NCBI GenBank assembly: GCA_002633005.1
Contig: NMRA01000267.1
Location: forward strand, 242,286-306,285
DNA: 64,000 nt
From: Phoronis australis
Lineage: Eukaryota; Phoronida; Phoronidae
Reading direction: 5' to 3'
Below the pieces are notes generated by a model. The model worked only from the letters and a program-made list of their open reading frames with translations. It did not search any database and was not told the DNA's origin. Each line of letters begins with the position of its first letter. Within the stretch, counting starts at the first letter, position 1. A program made the translations under genes and the position numbers. Shown here one piece after another: positions 31,383-42,815 of this stretch.

Positions 31383-34300
31383 ATGGGGCTATTCGGAGAA
31401 TTCTCCTCGCGGTGTCGCTGCTGTACTAGTGGTGATTGAATTGCGCATGCGTGGCTGTCTGCATGTAAACAACTGGTAAAAGATGGAATTTTTATCAAAA
31501 TACGTCGTCGCACTAAGCCTTATTACTGCTAATTTCCCTGGTGCAAATCTTCGACAGGTGGCCACAAATTCCCAAAAGACCTAAGGTTACTATATTCGTG
31601 GACAACTGCGGTCAACAGGGTCAACTAACTGACAAAAAGTGTGTGGATGCTGAAGCCCCGTGTGTGCTCTATGACTATGCAGTTCCATTCGGAGACTACA
31701 CAACATTACTTGGTAAGTTTTTAGCAATCAGTTTCTATCAACATCGTTCGGTGATGTTATCCCCACCAGTTACCCCACTGAATAACAGTTTTATTGAGTG
31801 GAACTAAGTGTTTCTTTTTGGAAACTCACCCGATGCCGGGTAGGCTAGCAGCACATATTCATATTGTCCTGGGTGGGAGTGCTCCCAAAATAAGAGGTGT
31901 ATGGTACGTGATGCACAGAAGTCAAGAGTGACTTTTTCACAGCAGTTTCTCTTCAAAACTATGCTGTTTCCAATAAAATTCTCTAGATGAGTGAGTTTCC
32001 TTATTTTATCGTGGACCCCACCCCCAGGACCACCAGCTCAGTTATCGAATTAACATGAATAAGCCTTAATTCAGTAAATGTCGTAACATTGCATTGGAAA
32101 AAAATTGACACCTAGAATGAATTTTACTTGTTGAGATCAGAAGCACATTTTAAGTGTCATGAAAAATACACATTGTTAAATCACTTTTAGCCTGTTTCAC
32201 ATATTTTAATTCAGATATTAAATAAGACTTGGGTACAAAGGTTATTAGTTTCTACACATAAACATGAAGATGAAATGTCAAGTATGTTCTGCCTTACAAA
32301 AGTAGTTTTGTCTTGTCTTTTCTTTTACAATTTGCTAATATTTCTATTCTGTTACAGGCAAGAAAAAACAACTGAAACCAACCGCCTGACCATCTATTTC
32401 ACCGTTGGACAAAGTGAAAAGCAATCCTTCAGCAATAACCTGAGAGAATTGAACGTAATTCAGAAATTCAGCACCTGATATGCCTGATTATGGACTCCCT
32501 CGCAATGTTGTTTCTTTCTGTGCTTTTTCAGTTTGCCATTTGTTTTTAAATACACTGATAATTGTTTATTCTCGAATCTTGTGCATAGCAGATTCTTATC
32601 CAGCTAGCTACAATTGAAAACATACAATAAGACAATCGATGCAGTCACTGAATGTCATTTCCCCATAATCTGTACCAAATTGAAAAGTTTTTACCAATAG
32701 TATAAAGCCTTTCTTCTGAAAGGAAAATTTAATGTCACTCAGCTTTTGGCTTTCATTTCACTGGGTTCTAGTTTCAATGGCCTATAGAAGCGCTTGTAAA
32801 AAAGGTCCAGTTTCAACACGTGGCTTTCTTTCATGTAACCTCATTCAGCCTCAATAACATCCACAATTAGACCCTTGAAGGTAAACACAGCAGCATATCA
32901 CTTGAATCGTTTTGAGCCCAAAATCAGACTCTGAACTAGACCAGAGTGTGACTAGGTCTTCTTTAGCTTCAGTCCCTCATGTTTCTTCCAGGAAAGGAAA
33001 TAAGCTATTGTCCACACATGACTCATTGCCTATGAAAGGGCATCCTCACCAACAAGGCTTATTTGTGTAGCAGTCAGATATAGTTCGTCTGGATACACAG
33101 ACACTCCACTGGCACATTGTCTTATGGTAACTTAGTACTGCGATTCACATTTCTCCAGGGCCACTGACTTGCACATTGTGCCATGCAGCACTGCTGGTGT
33201 GTGGAAGTGCTGTGGGAAGAGAACGGAGTAACAAAGCTTGTCTATGATACAGCTTGAAGTGGCCTTAAAATGTCACTGAACCTGGAACAAATATTGAAAT
33301 ATGAATAATTAAGTACTCCAGATTGGATCAAAAATGTTATCCCTGTTTTTCAAAAATATATGGTGATTGGTCTACAGTTTCACATAAAAGTAAATAATTA
33401 CTATTTTCAGAAACCAAGGGTGTATATAATGAGTATTGCATAAAACTGTGTCTTTATTTTTTATCCCTAGCCATAACAATTCTTTAAACGCATCACTTGT
33501 CTGTAAAATATACAAGTTTTTTGAGACAACTTCAAACCTTTGTTACCCATTTTCAAGCCTTTTTAATTTTGATACTTTCAGCAATTTTAAACTCAGATTA
33601 CAGGTTCATGGGTCTGTCAAGCATACTTCTAGCCTAAGGTTGAGGGAACCGTTTTTCTTCTAATAGAAGATATGAAGACTTGGGTCATTTAAAAATGATG
33701 GATAATCTTTCTGTTGTTTAAGAGTAATTACAAATCGTAAGGCACCATCAAAAATGCAATTTTCACAAAAATGGCAGTCATTTGAATTTATAACGACTTG
33801 CAACATTTCAAGGCATGAGTTAAGACTATTCAGTCACTGTGAATTCGGAAAATGTAATATATTTTCGTGGTTTTACAATTGATACAAGTAGCAAAACAGT
33901 TTCATGAAATCAACTTGAAGGGACTTCGTGAAGGTTAAGAATTACCTCACCATGCTCTTTTCCCCAAACATGTATTACCTGTTATTTCCACACATTCAGT
34001 TGTACCAAATATTACAACCCCCCATGCCAATCCCCCCTCAGGACCTGAATAAGTAATTTAACAAAATGACTTTAAAAATAGCTGTTCCTTTTCAAAGGCT
34101 TTGTTCGTTGTCTCCAATATTGAAAGTAGGCTTTGACAACAGATCTGCACTGGATGGGAAGATCTTGTTGGTTAGCTGCAGTCAAATGCTAAAAACCAAT
34201 TTTTGTCCATTCAGGGACGGTGCAGAAGCGATGCATATCTCCTCTGCACGGTACAAGCCTTCAAACCTAAAAACCAAAGGTTACGTGAAAACTGACGTGA

Positions 34301-34897
34301 TAGATTTCCATTTCAACGTGTAATAGATTTCCAGAAGACATATGATAGGGAGTAAACAAATAGTCTAATGCAATGGATATTTATCACTCACGTACCCTTT
34401 GCCATTGGGATTGGATTGTAATCTTAACTCATTAACCTGTATCGAGTTGACAGCATAAACATTCAGCATTGATTGATGTAACTGTCACTGATAAACTTTT
34501 AGAAATCATTCCAAACAATAATAATGCTTTGATGTACGAAAAGATCCCGATTGCTACGTCAAGTATCGTATCACATATCACAACATACAAAGATTAACCA
34601 GACTCTGGCTGGCGACTGACTGCCGCGAAGTCGACATCGGCGAGTGCCTCAGTTAACAGGCATCGGTAGAATAATCATGGAATAATCGTTAAAATAATCA
34701 CAAACCTTACCTTTGTATGAGGTCGTGCTTACTTCCTCTCATAGAAGCACCCTTTTTACGCAATCTCAGATTCAGTTGGCACGGCTGCAAGCCATTTCAC
34801 CATGTATTTAAAGGGCTCGCGAAATCGAGGCTGTTAATCTATCACCACTAGTACACTCACGCCCTCTAGTTATTGTAGATTTTCCGAATAGCCCCAT
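31383..34897. mobile_element. 3.5 kb element with inverted termini and TA duplication
   Basis: The left end ATGGGGCTATTCGGAGAAT and the complement of the right end, ATGGGGCTATTCGGAAAAT, match closely. Both ends then share TGTACTAGTGGTGAT about 35 bases in. TA lies directly outside both ends (31381-31382 and 34898-34899). TA duplication fits Tc1/mariner-like and some other superfamilies, but no DDE transposase was recognised. It encloses the split open frame at 31558-32478. Confidence 0.6.
31558..32478 (+). pseudogene. Split open frame of unknown family inside the TA element
   Basis: A first segment (31558-31712) follows an acceptor-like CTTCGACAG and encodes KVTIFVDNCG and YDYAVPFGDYTTLL before the donor TTG|GTAAGT. 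A second (32358-32478) follows TTCTGTTACAG and encodes TNRLTIYFTVGQSEKQSF to a stop. Their phases disagree (1 versus the 2 required), and the upstream ATG at 31483 (MEFLSKYVVALSLITANF, signal-peptide-like) is one base out of frame with segment 1. It is therefore either a decayed gene or part of a larger one with an unseen exon. I do not recognise the family. Confidence 0.35.
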
Positions 34898-34899
34898 TA

Positions 34900-35740
34900 A
34901 TGGAATTTGCCGCACATGTGACACAAAATTCAGTTTTTTGAAACGTACAACACGTTTTACTCAAAAAGCCACACTGACATTTTCAAATACGTATATACAG
35001 TGCGTAGCTAGCCAAAGCTATGACTTTCAGTTTTCACACGGTAAAGGGTGTTGACAAAAGCTGCCAACAAGAAAGTTGTCAACAAACATTAACTTCCAAA
35101 ATACCAAATCAATCATTTCTTTTTCAATGATTTCAATGTTATTTTGAAAAGAAATATTTAACTGCAGGGCACAACAACCGGACGTTATCTTCCGAAATAT
35201 GCCCTGAAAGGTTTTTGCATAGGGGTTGTTGTTCCAGTCACCTAAAAGCACATTTTAAAAGTCACAAATTTTATCAGTACGATATTTCATGTATGAACAT
35301 AGTGTAGACTCCCTAATAAGTGGACGTGCTCAATAAGCGACCTATACCTGATTTTTAACTGTCCTTGAATAATCGCCTCCATTAAGAAAAAATGAAACCT
35401 GTGGGCTAGCACGCACAGATCTGTCACAAAATGCAATTTTAGCACAATTTTTCATCACGGTTGGCCAGAGGAACTGTTTTTGATGATGTATAAGCTATCG
35501 TTTATTTTAACACCAGAACAGGAACAAAGTAGGATCAGGTTGATATTTTACAGATGCAGTTAACAGACACTAATCTTTTTAAAAATGTTTATTTTTCTAG
35601 GGTTTTTAGGTTTTTTATACTAACTAAAGTGGAGAAGTTTTTTTCTGGTCACCTGAAAAAACCCTTGTTAATATATCCAAGCAACATCATCCACACAACA
35701 TTTCTCACATACAACCAACCACTACACAAGCTGTTACATA
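34900..35740. other. Stretch with no supported gene
   Basis: AT-rich; the open frames (35027-35251 minus, 35554-35889 plus) have no recognisable domain, and the latter runs into a repeat. Confidence 0.45.
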
Positions 35741-35741
35741 A

Positions 35742-36612
35742 ATATAGATTATTACATGGCGAAGTCGTTATCCCCCGTATTCTAGAGTCCGAGTGCATTT
35801 TGGAGAATTATCGCCCGAGGGGCGTTAGCCCCGAGAGTGATAATTCTCCAAAATCCAAGAGGGCTCTAAATAAGGGGGATAACGACTGAGAACGTGTAAT
35901 AATCTATTTGTAGCACATACTAAACGAGAAACATTGCAATGAATCGATCTACCTTTCTCGACTTGCCTCGACTTTGTAACTACTTTCTATGTCAGAGGCC
36001 CGGTGTCGGAGGTCGTGACCTTTTCAGAAAAGCCGAGCTATTTTGTCAAATAATGCTTTTACTCAAAATTAATTGAAAATTTAAACAAAATAGAAATAAA
36101 GTGAATCTATAAATTAAGGTTTAGCAACTATTATAGCTCACTACACATTTTATCATGCTAAGCTGCGACCGGGAAAATATCGTTTGCTAACGTAGGTTAC
36201 CACTGTTAACTGACTACAATGTTCAAGCCAAAGGATCCTGAAGACACGATATCCATATTCAAATTGGAGATCGGTGAATTACAAGTGAGAGAACATGAGA
36301 GAAAATTTTTACTAAATTAAAATATCGCTTTGATGGCAATTATGCGTCTTATTTTTCATAGCTTATAAATGTCGGTACAATGCCCTTTGTTGAACATGCG
36401 ATTGTTGCGCGTGCTCAGTTAAGTATTCTATTTTCACGTTCGATGACGTCAGCTGCTGAGTGGTGTAGTGGTAAAGTTGACGACTCGAAACCCTTGCAGA
36501 CCCGGTTCGAAACTGGCCTCGGTTCCCGTCAAAATTTTATCTCGCTAGTGAGATAACTAAATGGGTTATTACACGGTTGTATTGGCCATTCGAGGCTAAT
36601 ATTGTTGTGTAA
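35742..36612 (+). mobile_element. Composite foldback + tRNA-SINE repeat, copy B
   Basis: The 5' module is a foldback: AGATTATTACATGGCGAAGT pairs with the complement at 35880-35915, with inner arms around GGAGAATTATC. A central part of about 500 bases follows, then a tRNA-like module with box A (TGGTGTAGTGGTAAAG, near 36461) and box B (GGTTCGAAAC, near 36503), then a tail GGGTTATTACACGGTTGTAT. The same order recurs at 14069 and 55143. The acceptor arms do not pair, so this is a SINE-like promoter and not a tRNA gene. Confidence 0.72.
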
Positions 36613-36635
36613 CCTAAACTGCTAACTTGCTCGCC

Positions 36636-37412
36636 TTATGGCGTTAAAGGAAAGCTCCAAATGGTCTTGTGAAAGTTTGTGAGTAAAAAACTCTGTGAAG
36701 ACAATAGATCCTCAACAAGTCCAAGGAGTGAATCCACCTTGACGTTGAATGAGATGCCACAGTGTCCTGGTATATAAACACTGGTGAAGAGACCATTAAT
36801 AGAGTTGAACAGAGGGATCCAGGAATCTTTCACATGACCAGTTTTTAGCCTGCTAATGAGGTTGAGGGAGTCTGTAAGTAGAAATGATCTGTCTGCAGGT
36901 GTTGTGTTCTGTGAGAGCCAGACTAGGGCGTCTTCATATGCTTCACATTCAGCTCTAAAAGACGAGGATTTTCCAACCCGTGCTGTTGACCATTCGAAGA
37001 GGCGTTGACCCTCGCGAGTCCAAGCAACTGCTGCCCAACCCGTAGTGTCACCTCTTAGTGAGCCGTGCGTTGCAACAATGATTGGGGGAGATTGTTCTTC
37101 AAGCCATTTCGATACAGTTGCTTGGTTGATACAGTCAGCTCTTTCCCGCCAATGACGGCCTCCAATCTCCATGGTGTTGATGACAATGTTTATGGCTTTG
37201 GACCACTCTATAGTATTGATGTTCTCCACTGGCCGTACCTCTTCGAGCGAGGATGGCAATACGGAGATGCAGCAAAAACTCGTATCAAGGGAAAAGATCG
37301 AAGAGTGTGTAACCAGCACGAACTTGGTTGCATCTCCAAATTTACATTGCGTGCGATACTGGAAGGAGGAGGGCCAGAGACTAACCCGGTGCCTACCCTC
37401 TGACGTCACCAC
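36636..37412 (-). pseudogene. LINE RNase H domain fragment
   Basis: The 258-codon minus frame carries RNase H signatures: HGSLRGDTTGWAAVAW (the first catalytic Asp appears to be His), the Glu motif FRAECEAYEDALVWL, the Asp in LLTDSLNLISRLKTGH, and VYIPGHCGISFNVKVDSL. This order is typical of the RNase H tail of some non-LTR retrotransposons. No RT is attached, and the left end abuts a SINE-type repeat. The broken first Asp and lack of RT indicate a dead fragment. Confidence 0.8.
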
Positions 37413-38126
37413 AGAAACAGAAACAGGAGTTTCTAAGCTGAAAGTTTGAAGGCCTATATGTCTAAATTTAAGAAGTTCGAAGCCACAATTGTGAAAGTTT
37501 TAAATCACTGATGTTTACGAGTCAAATTCTTCATAAGTCTGAAAAGCCACGTTAATAGTGGCAATGTCTTAGTTCCTGCTTTAGTTTGACTCTTGAACAT
37601 TTGGACTTGAGAACTATCTGAACTATGCACTGCTTGTGGAAAGCGACAACGCAAAAATAACAAACAACACAACACAACATAACACTCAAAAGTTAAAATG
37701 CACTCGCTACAGCATCACAAACAGCTAAGCTTGTACTGGTAATACTCGTAGTCTGAATTATAATTTAAGTACCCATTGTGCTGTCGGAAACTGAAACAGT
37801 GAACAAGTAGCACAATAGTTGAATCTAGTGAAATGAAGGACCTTATCCATCCAGGAGTTATATTCATGTAAGTCCGGCAGAAAAGACTTAATTTTGTTCA
37901 AGTAATATTGAATCTATTACAAAATCGACTGACGCTGGAACTTGTCCGCCATATAACTATTTGTCAGACTTAAACATGATCTGCCAATTGGTTTTTGAAA
38001 TAATTTTCACATCACAAGCAAAATTAATGTCAAACGGACGGAATTCTGACTACATACAACCGTAAATGTTTCAGGGTGCATAGAAATTGTGTAGTAACAG
38101 ACAAACAAGTAGAACAAATTCCATGA

Positions 38127-38982
38127 CTATAACCATGTACCTGCTATTCTTATACAAAGGTCGTCCAACCAATGTTTTAAGGACATGGAGTAGTCTCTCG
38201 TTTCAAGCAAAAATGGCTTTCTCTCATGCAAATTTGAGATTGAAAGAGCTGACCTGCAGCCAGGGCTCAGAGGAGACTTGCTGTTCAGAATGTTAAATAT
38301 CTTGTCAATTACCTGCACAAGAACTAACATAGTTTCATACTTTGATTTTTACAATTGACTCAGCATACAGACACTATATACTTATCATTTATTCATTCAC
38401 AGATGAATGTCTTGAGTCATGACGAATTTCAAAAGTTAATCAGTCTAGTATACTTCAAAATCCATTACAAACATGTTATTATTTTGAAATGAGCACCACT
38501 AAATTAAAAAGTAGTTTTGAAAATAAATGCTTTTACCTGCAAAAGTGCTATCCAACAACATCATACTTCTCAAAAGCAGTTGCCACTACAGTAAACAACA
38601 GTTGAGTTGCCAGTGACACTTTCATCTTCTGTTGACAGAACGTGATGTGATTGGACGTCAACTCATTAGCTAGCCTCAATTAGCTTCTTGAGCATCATGA
38701 AGACGGGCAATAAAGTACCAGGAGGTTATCCCACCTCCAACTGTAAACTACCCATACCCGTGTAAGGTAGTCCTCATGAGCTTGATTAAATGGCAAACAT
38801 CAAAAATACGAACAGCAGGTACTCTCCAGCTTCCACATAGACCAACAGCTAAAAACACGAACACTTCCTTGGTCGTGTCTTCAATAACAGTGCCTAAGTT
38901 CACGTACCCGATGAACTTGTAGGATGTACTATCGAAGTCAATGTGACTACAAGTACTCATAGCATCCAACATCAAGCAACAC
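38127..38982 (-). pseudogene. P-element-like (THAP9-type) transposase remnant
   Basis: Three minus-strand pieces match P-family transposases in order. Piece 1 (38982-38748, acceptor CACTTCAG) has LMLDAMSTCSHIDF, KFIGYVNLG and VFVFLAVGLCGSWRVP, then jumps to FDVCHLIKLMRTTL, skipping about 100 residues usually between them. Piece 2 (about 38640-38541) has KMKVSLATQLLF followed by a frameshift. Piece 3 (38316-38127, acceptor TTGTGCAG) has IDKIFNILNSKSPL and HERKPFL. The LDAM Asp is a conserved catalytic position. No THAP DNA-binding exon was found upstream, where the RTE insertion begins at 39774. It is inactive. Confidence 0.78.
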
Positions 38983-39773
38983 CTGAAGTGAAATCAGGCA
39001 GGGGTTTCCGAGTTTTTTCAACTAAAAATTAAAGAAACACACTCAATAAAAACAAGTTATATTGAACCGTGATACCCGACAAACAAACAAAATGTCAGAG
39101 ACAAATACTGATATACACTGTCGTTAAACGACGTTCTTGGTGGAATCGATGAGTGTTTTTGCACTATCCAACAAGGCTTTGACAAAGACAACAGGCAATG
39201 CTTTGCAGCAGAGAATCGCACGTTCATGAAGTGAGAATTTTTAAAGGTGACGATGAAAAATAAGTGTTCGAGGAAAAGTATTTCGGAGCCATCCGAAGAA
39301 CCTCACAAGGGTTCACCTTCACCTGACAGATGATAAGGCCACTAATGGGATATGTTCGTGTAAAGCTGGGTATTTACCTAACAGATTTCAGGATCTTTCT
39401 AACACAATCAACGAAGATTCTGTTTGCTAAATTCCGCCTAATGAAAAGTATGTCACAACTGGTGGGACTCCCCGAGTAAAGTAGGTCGAGTCGATAGCAC
39501 TGTTTACGCTTTTCTAATCTTCGAACGAAATATTTTGATTAAAAAATCAAGTTCATAGCTCAGGTACACATTCGTCTTGTCCTAGGCAAGCAGTTAGGTC
39601 CGGTAGGTCTAGGGCTGTGTCGTCAACTTAATGCATGAAATTGGCCGTAATTGCACCATTAAGACATCTAAGTTAGGCCTACCTTCTGATGAACTTCGCA
39701 TTCTTTGTAGTTTCATTACATATAAGTAACTTTCAGTTAATTCTTTCAGTTAATTATAAAAGTAGTATAATCA

Positions 39774-41685
39774 AGAAAGACAAGCACAAGTCTATCACCA
39801 GAGGACAGTAAAATTTAACAGATGGACACAAAAAGAAAAGAACTGTACATGAAAGACAACAAAACAGAAAGGGAAAGAATAGAATACAGTGAACGTAACA
39901 AAACAGTGAAAAAAATGAAGAGAAATAGAGCCCGACGAAAAAGAACAAAGATGATAATGGACACAATTGAAAGAGGAAAAGGACCAAAAGAAATCTACAA
40001 GCAAGGGAATAAAAAGAAGATATCAAAATTGCGAAACTCTAACGGAGAAATAACAAATAACAGAGAATAAATACTCAAAATATGTGCCGATTTCAACAAA
40101 GTTTTATATGAGAAAACGATAAATCCATCAAAAAAGATAAGAACCAGGAATCTAGACACAGAACAAGTACCACCTTTCACTGAGGAGGAAGTACAACGTA
40201 CCCTCAGGAAGATGAAGAAAAGAAAAGCACCAGGAAATGATGATATTACAAGCGATATAATTTCGGCAGGAGGACAAGAAACAATCAAATACTTGACAAA
40301 AGCATTCAATGTAATTCTAAGGACCCAAAACATCCCAGAATGCTGGAAAGAAGCAAAAATAATAATATTATTTAAAAAAAGAGACCGAAGTGATATAAAG
40401 AACTACAGACCCATAAGCTTATTAGCCCATACATACAAACTATTCACAAGGCTACTACAAAATAGAATGGAGAAACAACTAGATGAAAATCAACCCCAAG
40501 AACAAGCAGGGCTTAGAAAGAGTTACTGAACAACATACCATCTGCAAGCCCTTGGACAAACAATTGAAAAATGAAACGAATTTAACCTGCCACTGTGTGT
40601 TGGTTTCATAGACTATGAAAAAGCTTTTGATTTAATTGAACATTTTGCCATCATTGAAGCCCTAAAACATCAACATAATTGAAACATATGTAAAACTGCT
40701 GCAAAATATATATACAGATGCCACCGACAGAATACGCATCGACAACCACATCTCTGAAAGATTCAACATAGAGAGAGGAGTTCGACAGGGAGACCCAATT
40801 TCACCTAAACTGTTTACACTGACAATGGAAGAGATCTTCAAATCTTCAGACCTTCAAAGGGGAGTAAACATAGACGGAGAACATCTAACAGACCTAAGAT
40901 TTGCAGATGATGTTGCTTTGTGCACAGAAGACATACCACAATTATAAACAAATTTAAATATAATGAATGAAGAAAGCAACGATGTGGGATTAAATATACA
41001 CAAGGACAAGACAAAGTACATGAAAAATTTTGAAACAGATGAACAAGTAACGGTGGAGAACAAGATCATTGAAAAAGTCACAAAATATAAATACCTGGGA
41101 CAAACTATATCAATTTGGAACCGTATGACCAATGAAATACAAATCCGAATAAGAGCTGGATGGAGTTGCTTTGGAAAAAACAGAGAAATATTCCAAGATA
41201 AGAACATACCCATATCCCTGAAAAGAAAAGTATTTGACCAGTGCATCATCCCCACAATCACCTATGGATGCCAAACATGGACCTTAACAAAACAGACAGT
41301 TGCCAAGCTAAGAACAACACATAGAGCAATGGAGAGAAAAATGCTTGGAATAAAATTACTAGACAGGATTCCACACAGAGATAAGAGAACAAACAAGAGT
41401 CATGGACAAAATCAAGACAATTCTGAAATTGAAATGGAGGTGGGCGGACACGTGGCCAGAGCACAGGACAACAGGTGGACAAAAAGATGTACAGAATGGC
41501 AACCCAGATATGGAAAGAGATCAAGAGGACGGCCTCAAGCCAGATGGAGAGATGACATCGTGAAAACGATAGGCACAACATGGATGAGAGCAGCAAGAGA
41601 CAGAACAAGTTGGAAGGCATTGTCGGAGGGCTACATCCTGCAGTGGATGGACAACGCCTAGATGAGATGAGATGAGATGAGATGA
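39774..41685 (+). pseudogene. 5'-truncated RTE-clade retrotransposon
   Basis: Reverse-transcriptase motifs appear in order: KMKKRKAPGNDDI, NYRPISLLAHTYKL, VGFIDYEKAFDL, GVRQGDPISPKLF, the catalytic RFADDVAL (about 40897-40920), YLGQTISI, ITYGCQTWTLTKQ, and the C-terminal TKRCTEWQPRYGKRSRGRPQ. In-frame stops near 40070, 40528, 40576 and 40945 and frameshifts show it is dead. The endonuclease is missing. The 3' end is a tandem (ATGAG)n tail, as in RTE elements. GTATAATCA (39765-39773) and GTATGATCA (41686-41694) look like a target duplication. Long minus-strand frames here are its shadows. Confidence 0.9.
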
Positions 41686-41687
41686 GT
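41661..41687 (+). repeat. (ATGAG)n tail of the RTE element
   Basis: About five GATGA units follow directly after the element's final stop codon. Confidence 0.9.
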
Positions 41688-41699
41688 ATGATCACTAAG

Positions 41700-42800
41700 C
41701 TGTGGTGTGATTACAAAAGATGACAAGTTTAGCGTAGTGGCAAAACATAGGTATTTACAAAAACATTCAAATTCTTTTTTAAAGCTTGATAAACCTAAAT
41801 ATCATGTTTGAACAATTTCAAAATGAGCTCTCTAACGCTACAGACAAAGTGCATACTAGAGGTTCTCGTCAAAAAGTAATTCAACTGTTTATTTTTTCGT
41901 GACCACAGCTCGAACAAGGTTTTGAGATCAGTAATCGAGTGCCTCTCCCTGTGCCGATCGAATCTCTCAATTTTGGAGAGAAGTTCGGTTGAACGCCAGT
42001 CTACGGGTATATGAATAACAAAATGTACCTCGGCTACGAAACAAAACGACGCCCTTTAGTTCGAAATAAGTGAACAATAATAAAAATACCCTTAAAAATA
42101 AGAATTTCCAAGGACTACCGCTAGACTAGTGCTGCAATCCAGCAGGTGCCACGACAAAGGCGGACAGACGAGTGAAACACCGGAGCCAAAAACAGATTAG
42201 CCTACACTATAGCCACCAAACTGAAAAGTGCGTATCTTGGAACAAATAAATTTGAGTTTAAACTTCGAGCAATCAAGAAACATTGCCAAGTTCAGCTGCT
42301 CGTGTGGCCGTTCACGCAGTTTGATCCATAGTTTACACCTTTAGACACCAGTTTTTGGCTAAGGAGATGTCAAAAAATGACAGATATTCTTTTCGACTAC
42401 TGGAATTACACACGCCATATCAACACCGTTTCGTCATTCTCATTGCACAATTTCTTGAGCTATAGACTTAAGTAACTTTTAAAAGACAACGTGTTGTTTG
42501 TCGTGTAAAATCGCGGCTTGGTAACGCAGACGAAAGTGTGTCAAGAATGCTGCGTTCTGATTGCTCAGTTAAGCCATCTGTCATAATCCTGGCGATTGGC
42601 CACTTGCACTAACCGCCTGATCACGTGAGCAATTATACAGCAATGTTACAAAGATAACGCTAAGTTTCGGAAGAATTTATTGTGTGTGTGTGTCATAAAG
42701 AAATTCAGTTGTATATTGTTTGGTCTCCAGATAAACAAGTGTGATATCTTCCCCATGAGTAATCATCTTTACGGAAATAAGTTTTGTAGAAAACAACGAC
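41700..42800. other. Upstream region of the GPCR
   Basis: No ORF is supported. A short GT run occurs near 42680. The GPCR promoter and any 5' UTR exon should lie here, but I see no clear TATA box. Confidence 0.4.
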
Positions 42801-42815
42801 GGTTCGACTTACTCG

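Noticed and set aside
37065-37449. Plus-strand open frames of 112 and 92 codons
   Set aside because: They are shadows of the minus-strand RNase H frame.
39754-41695. Several long minus-strand open frames rich in Phe/Leu/Ser
   Set aside because: They are the complements of the A-rich RTE coding strand, which has clear reverse-transcriptase motifs.
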